Origin: Virgibacillus dokdonensis
Lineage (GTDB): Bacteria; Bacillota; Bacilli; Bacillales; Amphibacillaceae
Assembly: GCF_900166595.1 (NCBI RefSeq)
Contig: NZ_LT745763.1
Span: forward strand, 3,161,333-3,225,332
DNA: 64,000 nucleotides
Direction: 5' to 3'
A program made the translations under genes and the position numbers. Within the stretch, counting starts at the first letter, position 1; each line of letters opens with the position of its first letter. The notes under the pieces were generated by a model, which saw only the letters and a list, made by a program, of their open reading frames with translations, was not told the origin of the DNA and made no database searches. Below are positions 8,640 through 18,270 of the stretch, one piece after another.

Positions 8640-10517
8640 CTACAATGGACTAGCACTAACAATTCTATGATAGAGATTTCTTCCTAAAGATCCCGCAGGC
8701 ATTTGGTAAGGCCCGTCGAAATAAAGACGATCTTCTGCTAACTCTTCTATTACAACAATTTCATCTGCCAACCACTTTTTGATACGATATTGAACCGTAT
8801 CCAAACGTGTAATCACTCCACCATATCGTATTTCAATGATTTCCCATCCAAACGGCTTATTCATAGAAAACCATAAATCTCTATGTGTATCTCTTAATTC
8901 AATGAGTTCCTCCTGTAACACTTTTATTTGCTCTAAATACATTTGCATATTCTCTTTATGAACGGTGTCGTATGCCTGTTTGATATGTATCCCGAGTTCT
9001 GCCTTGGTACTTAATACTCTCGCCAACTGCTCATAAAAGGCAAATAGAGAAAAAAACGTTGGATTGCGTTCTTTTGCTTGTGTTAATTGCGGGATCATTT
9101 GTTCATAATGTTTGCCTAAAGATAGCCCTTTAATATTTTCATCATATAAGCCGAGCAAAATATCTTGCCACAACAAAAATTTAGAAGGATTTGACGCATG
9201 TAAATTATTTTCCGAAACACCAGGCGTTTCATCAAATTGATGTAAAACCATAAAATCGTTATAATTAGCACCTACACAGCACGCGAATCTCGCTTGCCAT
9301 GTTTTAGCATGAACGACTTGATGATACGTATGCTCTGCAAAAAGTTGTAGCATTGGCAATGCGGTTGTCATTGGCGTTTCAGCCCCGTTATCTCCCCACA
9401 TTGTAGCAAAAACTTCCTTTACTCCTTCTTTTTTACATGCTGTTAAGGCTGCTTCTGTCGTTTGTATAGCTTTTCCATAGTTTGGAGCAATACCATTCCA
9501 AGTCCAAACCCCACCTGCAAATACTGAATTTGGTTTCAGAACTTGATGTCTTTTTATAAACGTTTGATAGAATGCTTGATCGGTATGATAGTAGTCCCAA
9601 TAAACGAGCTGAACATCAGGAATAGACGCCACTACATCATCAGGTATCTCTGCTTCCAGGTCATAATATCCACCAGTTTTTGATCCAAGTCGAAAATACA
9701 TATCACTCCAAAGCATTGGTTTTAAGCCAAGCTTTTCTGTCATGGCAACAACTGCTTGCAAATGTTTAGTCATAATCGCAAATCGCTGTTCATAACCATT
9801 TCTTTCTAAATATTTTCCGAGTCCTAACTGATGTGCTTCATCCATCCCGATATGTATTCGATTCGATTGAAATGGCTTGGAAGCAGCCGTTATCATCGCC
9901 TCGATAAAGGCATATGTTTTCGCCTCCCCTACAAGTAAAATATCCGCTGTATCCTTCATCTCTCCAGCATAATTCCACTTTAACGCTTCTGTTAAATGAG
10001 CTAGCGTCTGAATACATGGGATCATCTCTATCCCAAGGGTAGCAGCATATTGATCGCATGCTTTCAACTCATCCTCTGTATACCTCCCACGCATATAACC
10101 AAAATAGGGGTATTCTTCTACTTCATACGTATCTTCTGTATAAATCATCAGCACATTTAATCCCATTACTGCCATTTTTCGTAGCATGGCTTTCATTTCT
10201 GATACACGCATTACCGCATTTCTCGAAGCATCTAGCATAGCTCCGCTGCTATCGAATTGGGCTTCTTCTACCAATTCAAATTCTTGCTTTAGTTGGTACT
10301 GCTCCAGCCACAAACCTAACGCTCTAAAAAAATGAATCGGCTTTTCAAAACAGATTTGTCCGCTATACTGGTTTTTGGAAATATAAATAGAACCTTTCCT
10401 CTGTTGAACGTGAATTGGGAAACCATTGATATCATCTATTACAAACCCTAATTCTGTGGCAAGTATTTTTAATCCATCATGTACAACGCTTACGTCACCA
10501 ACAAACTTTATCTTCAT
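8640..10517 (-). CDS. GH20 beta-N-acetylhexosaminidase (GcnA-like)
   Basis: A 625-residue family-20 hexosaminidase that would release terminal GlcNAc/GalNAc. The catalytic Asp-Glu pair is in IHIGMDEAHQ (about residues 222-231). The TIM-barrel start is visible as SSGAMLDASRNAVM and the substrate wall as ATMWGDNGAE. No signal peptide is present, so it is probably cytoplasmic. Length and lack of a leader resemble streptococcal GcnA, a recollection rather than an alignment. GGGAGAGAGGATAG lies just upstream of the ATG. It is transcribed toward nagZ with a 540-bp gap, so it is probably a separate unit feeding the same pathway. The gene is intact. Confidence 0.9.
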   Translation of the reverse strand: MKIKFVGDVSVVHDGLKILATELGFVIDDINGFPIHVQQRKGSIYISKNQYSGQICFEKPIHFFRALGLWLEQYQLKQEFELVEEAQFDSSGAMLDASRNAVMRVSEMKAMLRKMAVMGLNVLMIYTEDTYEVEEYPYFGYMRGRYTEDELKACDQYAATLGIEMIPCIQTLAHLTEALKWNYAGEMKDTADILLVGEAKTYAFIEAMITAASKPFQSNRIHIGMDEAHQLGLGKYLERNGYEQRFAIMTKHLQAVVAMTEKLGLKPMLWSDMYFRLGSKTGGYYDLEAEIPDDVVASIPDVQLVYWDYYHTDQAFYQTFIKRHQVLKPNSVFAGGVWTWNGIAPNYGKAIQTTEAALTACKKEGVKEVFATMWGDNGAETPMTTALPMLQLFAEHTYHQVVHAKTWQARFACCVGANYNDFMVLHQFDETPGVSENNLHASNPSKFLLWQDILLGLYDENIKGLSLGKHYEQMIPQLTQAKERNPTFFSLFAFYEQLARVLSTKAELGIHIKQAYDTVHKENMQMYLEQIKVLQEELIELRDTHRDLWFSMNKPFGWEIIEIRYGGVITRLDTVQYRIKKWLADEIVVIEELAEDRLYFDGPYQMPAGSLGRNLYHRIVSASPL

Positions 10518-10920
10518 ATCTATCCTCTCTCCCTTGGTAAGATAAAGTAAATGACTGCATCATCTGGTTATCAATTACTATTATCATATCACAAACAAAA
10601 GGCGGATGAAATAAATATTTAGAAATATTTTATTTTTCTGTAACTTGATTTCATTGTTTGAAGATGTTTGCCTAAAGATTGTACAATTCATTCTTTTACA
10701 CGTTCAAACTGATTTTGTGTTCACTAAACTCGCTTGCAGTGCGTGGCAGATTAGATGGTACTATCTTCATGCATGAAATGACGCTTTTTTTATAAAGTGA
10801 AACTTCCATGCGCAGTGCTATTACTACTTGGCATGACTTATTATTTGAACTATCATATAATATTTTTAGATAAAATATGGTTTATTGGAGAACTTTTTTA
10901 AGAAACGAAATTAAAAATTA
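10518..10920. other. Intergenic before CRISPR leader 1
   Basis: About 400 bp. It must hold the promoter for the hexosaminidase on the minus strand and the outer part of the array 1 leader on the plus strand. I see no gene and no GATAA-N5-TTATC operator of the kind found beside leader 3. Confidence 0.45.
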
Positions 10921-11090
10921 GGTGCGAACCCCAAGTGCACATGAAAACCCCGGGAGATTCGCACCAAAAATCACTTGCTTTTTTGGTGATTTTTATAATA
11001 AAGTTGAGAGTAACTAATCATATTTGAGATTTCTAATCTAAAAATGGACTGTTTTTGATTGTTTTTGTTAATTTTTAGGAAGAAATCGCA
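10921..11090 (+). promoter_or_regulatory. CRISPR leader 1 with conserved hairpin
   Basis: A leader of about 170 nt directly upstream of the first repeat of array 1. It opens with a hairpin (10921-10965) whose outer arms are GGTGCGAA and TTCGCACC, enclosing CCCC and a G-rich arm. The hairpin end is 125 nt from the first repeat. The inner leader is AT-rich (CTAAAAATGGACTGTTTTTG) and ends in AAATCGCA just before GTCGCACC. The same organisation recurs at 19598, 22465 and 29239. Repeat orientation (3' end ATTGAAAT) and leader position agree on plus-strand transcription. Confidence 0.85.
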
Positions 11091-12789
11091 GTCGCACCTT
11101 GTATAGGTGCGTGGATTGAAATTACTTCGTTTGCTTCTGTATTATCTTTTTGCGTTAGTCGCACCTTGTATAGGTGCGTGGATTGAAATTTCACGGCGGC
11201 GGTCTTCTTCGCCGGGTCGTTGGTGTCGCACCTTGTATAGGTGCGTGGATTGAAATATGATAATGATGACATAAAAGACCAAAATGAGTTGTCGCACCTT
11301 GTATAGGTGCGTGGATTGAAATGTATAAAGCTACTACCATCAGCATTGCCACCGAAAGTCGCACCTTGTATAGGTGCGTGGATTGAAATCACCTGCATCA
11401 AATGAATAGCCGCCGCTTTTACCGTCGCACCTTGTATAGGTGCGTGGATTGAAATTTCTTTTACTAGTTTTTGTTGGCTTTTTGGTAAAAGTCGCACCTT
11501 GTATAGGTGCGTGGATTGAAATTCGCATTATTGTCATTGATAAAAATTAAATTTTTAGTCGCACCTTGTATAGGTGCGTGGATTGAAATCGTTGCTTGCG
11601 GAAACGTATGCGTCGATTATAACGGTCGCACCTTGTATAGGTGCGTGGATTGAAATCGAATTATAGGGATTACCATAATTGAAAGACTTAGTGTCGCACC
11701 TTGTATAGGTGCGTGGATTGAAATTTATCCGCTTATACCCCTTACGTATGCTTGATTCGTCGCACCTTGTATAGGTGCGTGGATTGAAATGGTCTCCGTA
11801 CTCTCCAGACATCGTTAAGACTACGTGTCGCACCTTGTATAGGTGCGTGGATTGAAATTACTGCACGTCTGTAACCGTCCGTGTTATCCCAAAGTCGCAC
11901 CTTGTATAGGTGCGTGGATTGAAATTTGGAGACGAAAATCTAAACTCTAGAGAGTTTAGGTCGCACCTTGTATAGGTGCGTGGATTGAAATCGTTAAAAA
12001 AGCCCTGTCTATGGTTATTTCCAAGGTCGCACCTTGTATAGGTGCGTGGATTGAAATAACGACATTAATGCATTTCTTAAAAGCAAGCGGAGTCGCACCT
12101 TGTATAGGTGCGTGGATTGAAATGGAAAATGATAATAAACAGGAAGGTAGGAGATATAGTCGCACCTTGTATAGGTGCGTGGATTGAAATGTCACCATAA
12201 TTTGACTTCATCATCCCCCGTGTTTCGTCGCACCTTGTATAGGTGCGTGGATTGAAATCAACTATTTGCACGCGGTTATCATCGCCAAGTCCTAGTCGCA
12301 CCTTGTATAGGTGCGTGGATTGAAATCTCATCAGACATGTCATAATCACGATTATATTGGTCGCACCTTGTATAGGTGCGTGGATTGAAATTCGATAGTT
12401 TTAATGGTCTTATTGACCTTAAAAGTCGCACCTTGTATAGGTGCGTGGATTGAAATACAATTATTTGGGCTTTCTTCACCCCTACTCCTTTGTCGCACCT
12501 TGTATAGGTGCGTGGATTGAAATATGTTGCTCAAAGTATCTACTAGAATTGTTCCCCGTCGCACCTTGTATAGGTGCGTGGATTGAAATCATCCACGCCA
12601 CGCACCATTTGCAAAGGCTCTAAGTCGCACCTTGTATAGGTGCGTGGATTTAAATCGCATCCTCAATTACTACCTCACCATCGTCACAAGTCGCACCTTA
12701 TATAGGTGCGTGGATTGAAATTGTTTGAACATGGAAAGTAATTGATTTAAATCCTGTCGCACCTTGTATAGGTGTGTGTAAATTGAAAT
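11091..12789 (+). CRISPR. CRISPR array 1, type I-C-like, 26 repeats
   Basis: I count 26 repeats of about 32 bp with 25 spacers of 33-37 bp, at 11091, 11158, 11225, 11291 and so on to 12756. The repeat begins GTCGCACCTTGTATAGG and ends TGCGTGGATTGAAAT. It forms the stem CGCACCT/AGGTGCG with loop TGTAT. The ATTGAAAT tail and 32-bp length are typical of type I-C (Cas5d-processed) repeats. Leader-distal repeats decay: 12624 has a G-to-T in the tail, 12690 carries the TATAT loop of array 3, and 12756 has a longer, altered tail. A fragment at 12819-12838 (GTAGCATCTTGTATT then AAAAT) may be a 27th, internally deleted repeat. No cas gene is in the window. Confidence 0.98.
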
Positions 12790-12887
12790 ATAGCTCAATA
12801 GCGCCCTTACCTCGTGGAGTAGCATCTTGTATTAAAATCAACCTATCGTAGTCCTTCTTCGTCTAATAGTTACAAGGAGGAAATACT

Positions 12888-13112
12888 ATGAAAGAACAAA
12901 TTAATTATTTGATTTTCTCAATACTGACATTCGTTGGTTTTACGTTGATGTTTCCTGAGATGGGTAATGTAACTAAAACCATATATTTTGCATTCATTAT
13001 ATGGACCTTCATACTCATCATAAATTTAATAAGAATAATAATGAAGAATAAAAAACATCTTAGCTATTTTAATTACTTAATTGGCTTCCAAAATATAAGT
13101 CACATGAAATAA
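12888..13112 (+). CDS. Small membrane protein after array 1
   Basis: A 74-residue protein of unknown function with two hydrophobic segments (about residues 7-22 and 31-51) and a basic stretch after the second (IRIIMKNKKH). AAGGAGG lies 8 nt before the ATG, a strong ribosome site, so this is likely a real gene. It begins about 100 bp past the last CRISPR repeat on the same strand. A large hairpin overlaps its stop codon. I recognise no family. Confidence 0.65.
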   Translation: MKEQINYLIFSILTFVGFTLMFPEMGNVTKTIYFAFIIWTFILIINLIRIIMKNKKHLSYFNYLIGFQNISHMK

Positions 13113-13133
13113 GTTATATTTCATGTGACTTAT
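13095..13133. terminator. 16-bp perfect inverted repeat at gene end
   Basis: The arms ATAAGTCACATGAAAT and ATTTCATGTGACTTAT pair perfectly around a 7-nt loop that contains the stop region of the small membrane gene. There is no strong T-tract, so it may terminate weakly in both directions or stabilise a transcript end between convergent genes. Confidence 0.55.
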
Positions 13134-13228
13134 CATCAAATAATCAATAAAACTGCATACCATTAATGACTCTTAAGAAAAAAACCATTAAGCCAAAGGT
13201 AGTTGGTACCTAATTACCCTCATACATA

Positions 13229-13960
13229 TCATCTTAACAAAGGAATACGGTCTCTATATAGCTCCATTTGCTTTAGATTTTTATCATCCGAACCATCCAT
13301 ATTCGCACTTACAAGTAATGGAGGTCTTTCATCGCGGCGTAAAAGTTCTTCTATCGTCATACTAATAAGCGTTTGGACAAGCACTATCCCTACAACAGAT
13401 GAAGATGGTCCATACCGTGGTTCTAAACCTGGAGATTTTAAAAATGCGTCTCCTACTTCGCCATAATTATCGAAAGCTAAATCAGTTAATTCAAATAACC
13501 GCTTACCACTTTCATGGCGTGATTTTACTGATTTGCTATGTTCAAATGAAGATATTGATATGGTATATACATTTTTTTGTTTCATATAAAAAGTAGCTTC
13601 AATAGGAAAAACATTCCTCCCTGAATTAGAAACAACCAAAAACACATCGTAACCACGAATATCTACACCTTCTAATAACACTTCCGCATAACCAGATAAC
13701 CTTTCCATTCGAGTGCTTTTTGTAGCTCCCTCATGTAGCATAAATCCAGAATCAAGAATAGGATTAACGAATAACGCTCCACCTGCCCGATAAAAGATTT
13801 CCTCCGCTATCATATGTGAATGCCCCGTTCCCAGCACATGTAAAACGCCACCCTGCTTCACACAATCCGCAATTAAACTTGAAGCTTGTTCCAATTGATT
13901 CGTTTGCTTACTAATTGCTCTATGTAGCTTATTCATTACTCCCTCTACATAGCCATGCAT
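13229..13960 (-). CDS. SIS-domain sugar isomerase-like protein (UPF0309)
   Basis: A 243-residue single SIS-domain protein of the UPF0309 type. The domain is visible as GGVLHVLGTGHSHMIAEEIFYRAGG (shown only in part by LGTGHSHMIAEE) and DVFLVVSNSGRNVFPIE, the latter being the phosphosugar-binding Ser-rich loop. It is the last gene of the PTS operon and would act on the phosphorylated sugar after import; the exact isomerase or binding role is inferred. GAGGAGGAG lies upstream of the ATG at 13960. Spacing to the EIIA pseudogene is about 55 bp on the same strand. The gene is intact. Confidence 0.82.
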   Translation of the reverse strand: MHGYVEGVMNKLHRAISKQTNQLEQASSLIADCVKQGGVLHVLGTGHSHMIAEEIFYRAGGALFVNPILDSGFMLHEGATKSTRMERLSGYAEVLLEGVDIRGYDVFLVVSNSGRNVFPIEATFYMKQKNVYTISISSFEHSKSVKSRHESGKRLFELTDLAFDNYGEVGDAFLKSPGLEPRYGPSSSVVGIVLVQTLISMTIEELLRRDERPPLLVSANMDGSDDKNLKQMELYRDRIPLLR

Positions 13961-14014
13961 ATATACATCTCCTCCTCGAAAGCAACAAAAGTGCTTCTAT
14001 TACTTCCCTTTGAA

Positions 14015-14406
14015 TCATTCTTTAGGCAAAATTTTAATTCCACTTATACCAGCTTGAATAGCAGTTTGCTTTAATTCACTTAATGTAGCGTTCTCCCTAG
14101 TAAATAAAACTTCCAACACCATAGAAATATTAGCACCAGCCACTACAGCACCTGCAATTTTTCTTTCTTGCAAAATGCACTTATTTTAAATGGAGTTCCT
14201 CCCACAATATCCGTCAGAAACAAAATATTAGTGACATTATTCATGCTATCAAGATAATGCTCTAATTTCTCTCTTAAATCACTAGGTTCATCGCTCTCCA
14301 AAAAATCAACATACTTAACTTCATGCTGCTCACCAGCAATTAATTGAATGGTTGATTTCACGCCGCTAGCATAAAACCCATGACCAGTAATGACCACTCC
14401 TGTCAT
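14015..14406 (-). pseudogene. PTS mannose-family EIIA, frameshifted
   Basis: EIIA component of a mannose/sorbose/N-acetylgalactosamine-type PTS. The start MTGVVITGHGFYASG at 14406 has AGGAGG 8 nt upstream; the phosphorylated His is in TGHGFY. The frame reads LTDIVGGTPFKISAF and then goes wrong at GCATTTTGC (about 14165-14175). Adding one T restores LQERKIAGAVVAGANISMVLE and on to a stop at 14015 (GIKILPKE), giving the normal length of about 131 residues. So a single T5-to-T4 homopolymer deletion breaks it. As read, the product stops at about residue 87, after the active His. It may be a recent mutation, a programmed slip or a sequencing error. Confidence 0.88.
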
Positions 14407-14475
14407 ACATTTGCCTCCTATTTTCTTTAAAATATATTGAAATAAAATCACACTTCTTACTCAAAGTGCCCTCGT

Positions 14476-15303
14476 TTATAAAAATCCAAAATACTTACCT
14501 ACTAATCCCAAAAGTACAATAATACCTATAAGTTTAATTGGAGAAAAACCCTTTCGTAACAACATATATAGTAACAACGTAAAACCAAAGGGCAATAAAT
14601 TAGGCATAATTTGGTCTAATAAATCTTCTTGTATCTTTATCTCCGCTTCACCTGCTGTTGCTTTTAAAGGAGTTTGAATACTAACGTAAGAAGCAATTAA
14701 AGCTCCTACTACCGTAATACCGACAATCGTAGCTGCATGTGCAATATCTTTCGTACCGGATTTTAGTTTTTGCATGGCATTTATTCCTGATCGGTAGCCA
14801 AAATAGATGCCTCCGAAACGGATAAGAAAATGCACCGCATTAAAACTAAGCAAGAAAATAATTGGACCAGCCACATTCCCTTCCATTGCTAATGACACGC
14901 CAATCCCCGCACAAATTGGAAGTAATGTAAGCCAGATTAGCGCATCACCGATTCCTCCGAAAGGTCCCATCATTGCTACTTTTACTGCACGGATAGAGTT
15001 TCCATCTTGTTTCTTTTCTTCCATAGCAGCAATCATCCCAAGAATAATGGTAGAAATAAATGTATGGCTATTAAAGAAATCTAAATGCCGTTGCATTTTC
15101 TCTGAAAGTTCTTTTTTGCTCTTCGAAACACGCTCCAAAGCTGGAAGTATACTGTAAAGCCATCCCCCTGCCTGCATTCTTTCGTAGTTAAATGAACTTT
15201 GCAAAAAGAAAGAACGGAAGGCCATTTTAAATAAATCATATTTAGTGATTACTTTTTGCATCCTATTTTCTTCCACTTGCTCCTTTTTCACATCAGATAC
15301 CAT
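14476..15303 (-). CDS. PTS mannose-family EIID membrane component
   Basis: EIID of the mannose-family PTS, about 275 residues from the start MVSDVKKEQ at 15303, chosen because AAAGGAG lies 9 nt upstream. Signature stretches are KMAFRSFFLQSSFNYERMQAGG and MMGPFGGIGDALIWLTLLP, with C-terminal membrane segments. It overlaps the end of the EIIC gene by 11 bp, so the two are translationally coupled and form one membrane permease. The gene is intact. Confidence 0.92.
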   Translation of the reverse strand: MVSDVKKEQVEENRMQKVITKYDLFKMAFRSFFLQSSFNYERMQAGGWLYSILPALERVSKSKKELSEKMQRHLDFFNSHTFISTIILGMIAAMEEKKQDGNSIRAVKVAMMGPFGGIGDALIWLTLLPICAGIGVSLAMEGNVAGPIIFLLSFNAVHFLIRFGGIYFGYRSGINAMQKLKSGTKDIAHAATIVGITVVGALIASYVSIQTPLKATAGEAEIKIQEDLLDQIMPNLLPFGFTLLLYMLLRKGFSPIKLIGIIVLLGLVGKYFGFL

Positions 15304-16045
15304 TCGTTGTCGTCTCCTTTCGCTCTGTACTCTTTCGGAAATAATCGTACATTGCAATTGCAATAGCAATAATGGCAATACCTATTAACGACAATTCAAA
15401 ATATGTCACTAAAACAAAACCTATCAAAAGAAACGGAATATATTGCTGCTTCAGCATAATATGAAGTAACATAGCAAATCCAACTGCGGGCATCATTCCC
15501 CCAGCCACACTTAAACCATCAAGTATCCAAGAAGGCAAACTTTCTAAAGCAGTTCTAGCGGAATCAACACCTAAATAAATTGGTAAAAAAGCAACGATGA
15601 AATTAAATAAAAATAATACAGGCAACTGCGAAAGACTAAGCCATTTTATTTTTCTTACATTACCTGCTACTGCAAGCTGATCAAATTTATGCATAATTGG
15701 AGAATATACCGTAAACAACAAAGTGATCGCACCTTGAACAGCAACCGCAAACGGTACAGCTACACTCACCGCTACCTTTGGATCTTGATCTAATAAAATA
15801 GCGAATGCAGTCCCGATTATACCGCCAATTACAACATTTGGCGGCTGCGCTCCTCCAATTGATACAAGTCCCATCCATATTAATTCTAGCGTTGCTCCTG
15901 TAATTAACCCTGTCTCCATATCTCCTAGAATAATTCCAACAACAACCCCGGTAACAATCGGTCTGTGTAAATGGGTTTGAAAATTAAATTGATCAATTCC
16001 AGCTATTCCAGCCCATATAGAAATAAGGATAGCTTTTATTAACAT
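15293..16045 (-). CDS. PTS mannose-family EIIC membrane component
   Basis: EIIC permease of 250 residues with several membrane segments. Family marks are HRPIVTGVVVGIILGDMETG and LELIWMGLVSIGGAQPPN, both conserved in the AgaW/ManY/SorA group. With EIID it forms the sugar channel. It lies 19 bp after EIIB and overlaps EIID. The substrate cannot be read from sequence. The amino-sugar neighbourhood and the ceramidase-like hydrolase suggest an N-acylated amino sugar or its conjugate, which is inference. Confidence 0.92.
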   Translation of the reverse strand: MLIKAILISIWAGIAGIDQFNFQTHLHRPIVTGVVVGIILGDMETGLITGATLELIWMGLVSIGGAQPPNVVIGGIIGTAFAILLDQDPKVAVSVAVPFAVAVQGAITLLFTVYSPIMHKFDQLAVAGNVRKIKWLSLSQLPVLFLFNFIVAFLPIYLGVDSARTALESLPSWILDGLSVAGGMMPAVGFAMLLHIMLKQQYIPFLLIGFVLVTYFELSLIGIAIIAIAIAMYDYFRKSTERKETTTNGI

Positions 16046-16064
16046 GCAATTTCACATCCCTTCA

Positions 16065-16538
16065 TTATAATAAGCCAACAATGTCATATCCCCGTTCTTC
16101 TGGTACACGCTGAATCGTTTGTTTAACACCCATTTCTGCTATTTTTCTTATACACGCTCTGTCTGCTTCATTAATGGCAACGGATTTAGCAATTTGCTTC
16201 TTCCCATCTTCGTAGTGAAGATTGCCAATGTTAATCTCTTTAATTTCTAGGCCTCCTTCAATTAATTTCAATGCATCCTGAATATATCTGACAACAACTA
16301 GTAACTTTTGCTGTGCGGATGCTTGTGGTAATTTAAGAATGGCTTCTTCTATAGAAAAATAACGGGTTTCAATTCCTGACGATACCGCCATATCCATTAA
16401 GCTTTGCTGAAACGTATCATTAGCAACTTCATCATTAACTACAACAATCATATTTGCTCGTAAATAATTCACCCAACCAACAGCAACTTGTCCATGAATT
16501 AATCTATAATCAACTCTTGTTAACAATATATTAGCCAT
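16065..16538 (-). CDS. PTS mannose-family EIIB component
   Basis: Cytoplasmic EIIB phosphotransfer protein of about 157 residues. The start MANILLTRVDYR at 16538 has GGAGAG about 10 nt upstream. The phosphorylated His is in VDYRLIHGQVAVGW (His at about residue 15). The C-terminus VPEERGYDIVGLL is normal for the family. The start overlaps the end of the ceramidase-like gene by 8 bp, implying coupling. The gene is intact. Confidence 0.93.
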   Translation of the reverse strand: MANILLTRVDYRLIHGQVAVGWVNYLRANMIVVVNDEVANDTFQQSLMDMAVSSGIETRYFSIEEAILKLPQASAQQKLLVVVRYIQDALKLIEGGLEIKEINIGNLHYEDGKKQIAKSVAINEADRACIRKIAEMGVKQTIQRVPEERGYDIVGLL

Positions 16539-17847
16539 CCTTACACTCTCCTTCATTCGCAAATAAGTACAAATATTCTCTTACAGCTTGCTTTATCTTA
16601 TCTTCCGATTCAGGGGCTAACAACGTCGTATATGCTTCATAGTCTCTTTTCTCCCAGTATTTTTTTGGAACAATGTATCCGATTTGATCGTTTGTATTTC
16701 CTGCAAATAATAATGGGAAATCAAAATAGGTAGCAATCTCCTCTCCCGATTCGAAATAGAATTCGCCTGGTATACCAACAAACACAATATGTTTAATCCG
16801 AAACAGTTGAATCACTGTCGTAATATCATTTACTTTTTTTACATTTTTGACTATTTGCAGTAAACAATTAGCCCCTTCTATTTGTGACGCTATTCTGCGT
16901 AATTCTCCCACAGAAACTTTATCTTGTTTCTCGCTATATATAGCCTGTAATTTTTTTAACTCCTGTTTAATCGTTTTTTCATCAGGTATATCTCGCATTT
17001 GTAAAGTAATTGGATATAACGCTGCTCTTACAATTGGCCGCTCTATAGCTGTTGCACTTTCTGAAGTTTGAATTACCTTTTGTGCTAATTTCCCACCTAT
17101 ACGCTCTATTTCTTGAAAAGTGGATGCTTTTCGCGTAAAGCGTGTACTAATATCTGCTGATGGACCATTTATAAACATGGCACAGTTTACATCCGAACGC
17201 TCCTCTAAAACTTTGCTCACTTCACCGGGGAAATCAGCGCTAATATATACGTTATTAGCGTTTAAAATGGTTGGGTGGCATGCAAAATGATACATTATTG
17301 CCTTTTCTCCTTGTTTATTCGTAAACGTAATAACGCTTACTTTATGATCATAGCTAGCTTCTAAATTGTTACGATTGGTAGCTATTCCTTCTGCAACCCC
17401 CTCCCCAAACTTAACCTCACATATCTCTAAATTTTTTAATGCATAATCAATAGCTGCTAATATTTGGTTATGTTGATGGTCTACAATTGACTTTGTATAT
17501 GGTAAATAGCCATTCAGATACGGATGAGCAGTTGCAAGTAAAGAACTCTCATCAAATATGCCTCCGGGGCCTGAGTGGGTATGGGTTGCATGAACAAACA
17601 CATGATGTTTAGGTATGGAAAAGTTCTCCCAAATCCTTTTTGTTAATAATTTCACATAGCGAGAATCAATGCCTACTAAATCAAGATTTATCATAATAAA
17701 TAAGTCATTTTCATTCGAAAATACAAATACTCGCGTGTAAAGAGGATCATGAATTCCTGCTGCTTTTCTTTCCTTCATATAACCTGCTAAGTTTGTACCT
17801 ATTTGAGGGGTAATTTCTTTCTTTGCTGTTCCACAGTGAAGCGGCAT
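16531..17847 (-). CDS. Neutral ceramidase-like amidohydrolase
   Basis: A 438-residue protein of the neutral/alkaline non-lysosomal ceramidase N-domain family, zinc amidases that also occur as sugar-locus hydrolases in bacteria. Metal-ligand-type motifs are HATHTHSGPGG (about residues 85-95) and YHFACHPTILNANN (about 188-201). SADFPGEVSKVLEE follows. There is no signal peptide, so it acts in the cytoplasm. It is first in a PTS operon, so it probably de-acylates or otherwise hydrolyses the imported phosphorylated compound; ceramide itself is unlikely as substrate here. The gene is intact. Confidence 0.8.
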   Translation of the reverse strand: MPLHCGTAKKEITPQIGTNLAGYMKERKAAGIHDPLYTRVFVFSNENDLFIMINLDLVGIDSRYVKLLTKRIWENFSIPKHHVFVHATHTHSGPGGIFDESSLLATAHPYLNGYLPYTKSIVDHQHNQILAAIDYALKNLEICEVKFGEGVAEGIATNRNNLEASYDHKVSVITFTNKQGEKAIMYHFACHPTILNANNVYISADFPGEVSKVLEERSDVNCAMFINGPSADISTRFTRKASTFQEIERIGGKLAQKVIQTSESATAIERPIVRAALYPITLQMRDIPDEKTIKQELKKLQAIYSEKQDKVSVGELRRIASQIEGANCLLQIVKNVKKVNDITTVIQLFRIKHIVFVGIPGEFYFESGEEIATYFDFPLLFAGNTNDQIGYIVPKKYWEKRDYEAYTTLLAPESEDKIKQAVREYLYLFANEGECKDG

Positions 17848-18175
17848 ATAGTATTATAGCTCCTTTCATGATAATTAAATGTTAGTCATCGATTAAACAC
17901 CGAAAAAAGAAATGATTATTCTTCCTGTACTTAGCTCCAAGACAGCTTGTTTTTCCTTTGGAAAATATGTCCGGATAAAGTAACTCGACATCTACTTTAA
18001 AGAACGATCCATACTTTATTCATGTGTGTTGCCAATCAAGATAATTTTGTTAATTTTCAGTTAGTATCGACGCTAGGTCATTCAGCAACTACTTCTTGTT
18101 TATATATTTGTAGCTTTCTCCCCAACATACGCCTCCTTCCCTTTAATATTTTTTCGTACTATACACACTATAAAT

Positions 18176-18190
18176 GATAAATAAGTTATC
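18176..18190. promoter_or_regulatory. Isolated GATAA-N5-TTATC operator-like site
   Basis: GATAAATAAGTTATC fits the 15-bp pattern found three times between the divergent XRE genes near 28.6 kb. The flanks (ACTATAAATGATAA before, CGTCAAT after) also resemble the site at 28608. No regulator gene adjoins it, so it looks like a displaced or third relic copy of that intergenic region. Confidence 0.5.
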
Positions 18191-18270
18191 GTCAATATCT
18201 TTTTTGAAAATAATAGTATCATTTAAACTATCTTAAACTATATTGATATTGAGATGATAGATTTAAAGAA

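Noticed and set aside
11075..12623. Open frames through CRISPR array 1 giving repetitive peptides with FNPRTYTRCD or ISIHAPIQGAT units
   Set aside because: They are translations of the repeats; spacers are unrelated and no ribosome sites precede them. The same holds for arrays 2 and 3.
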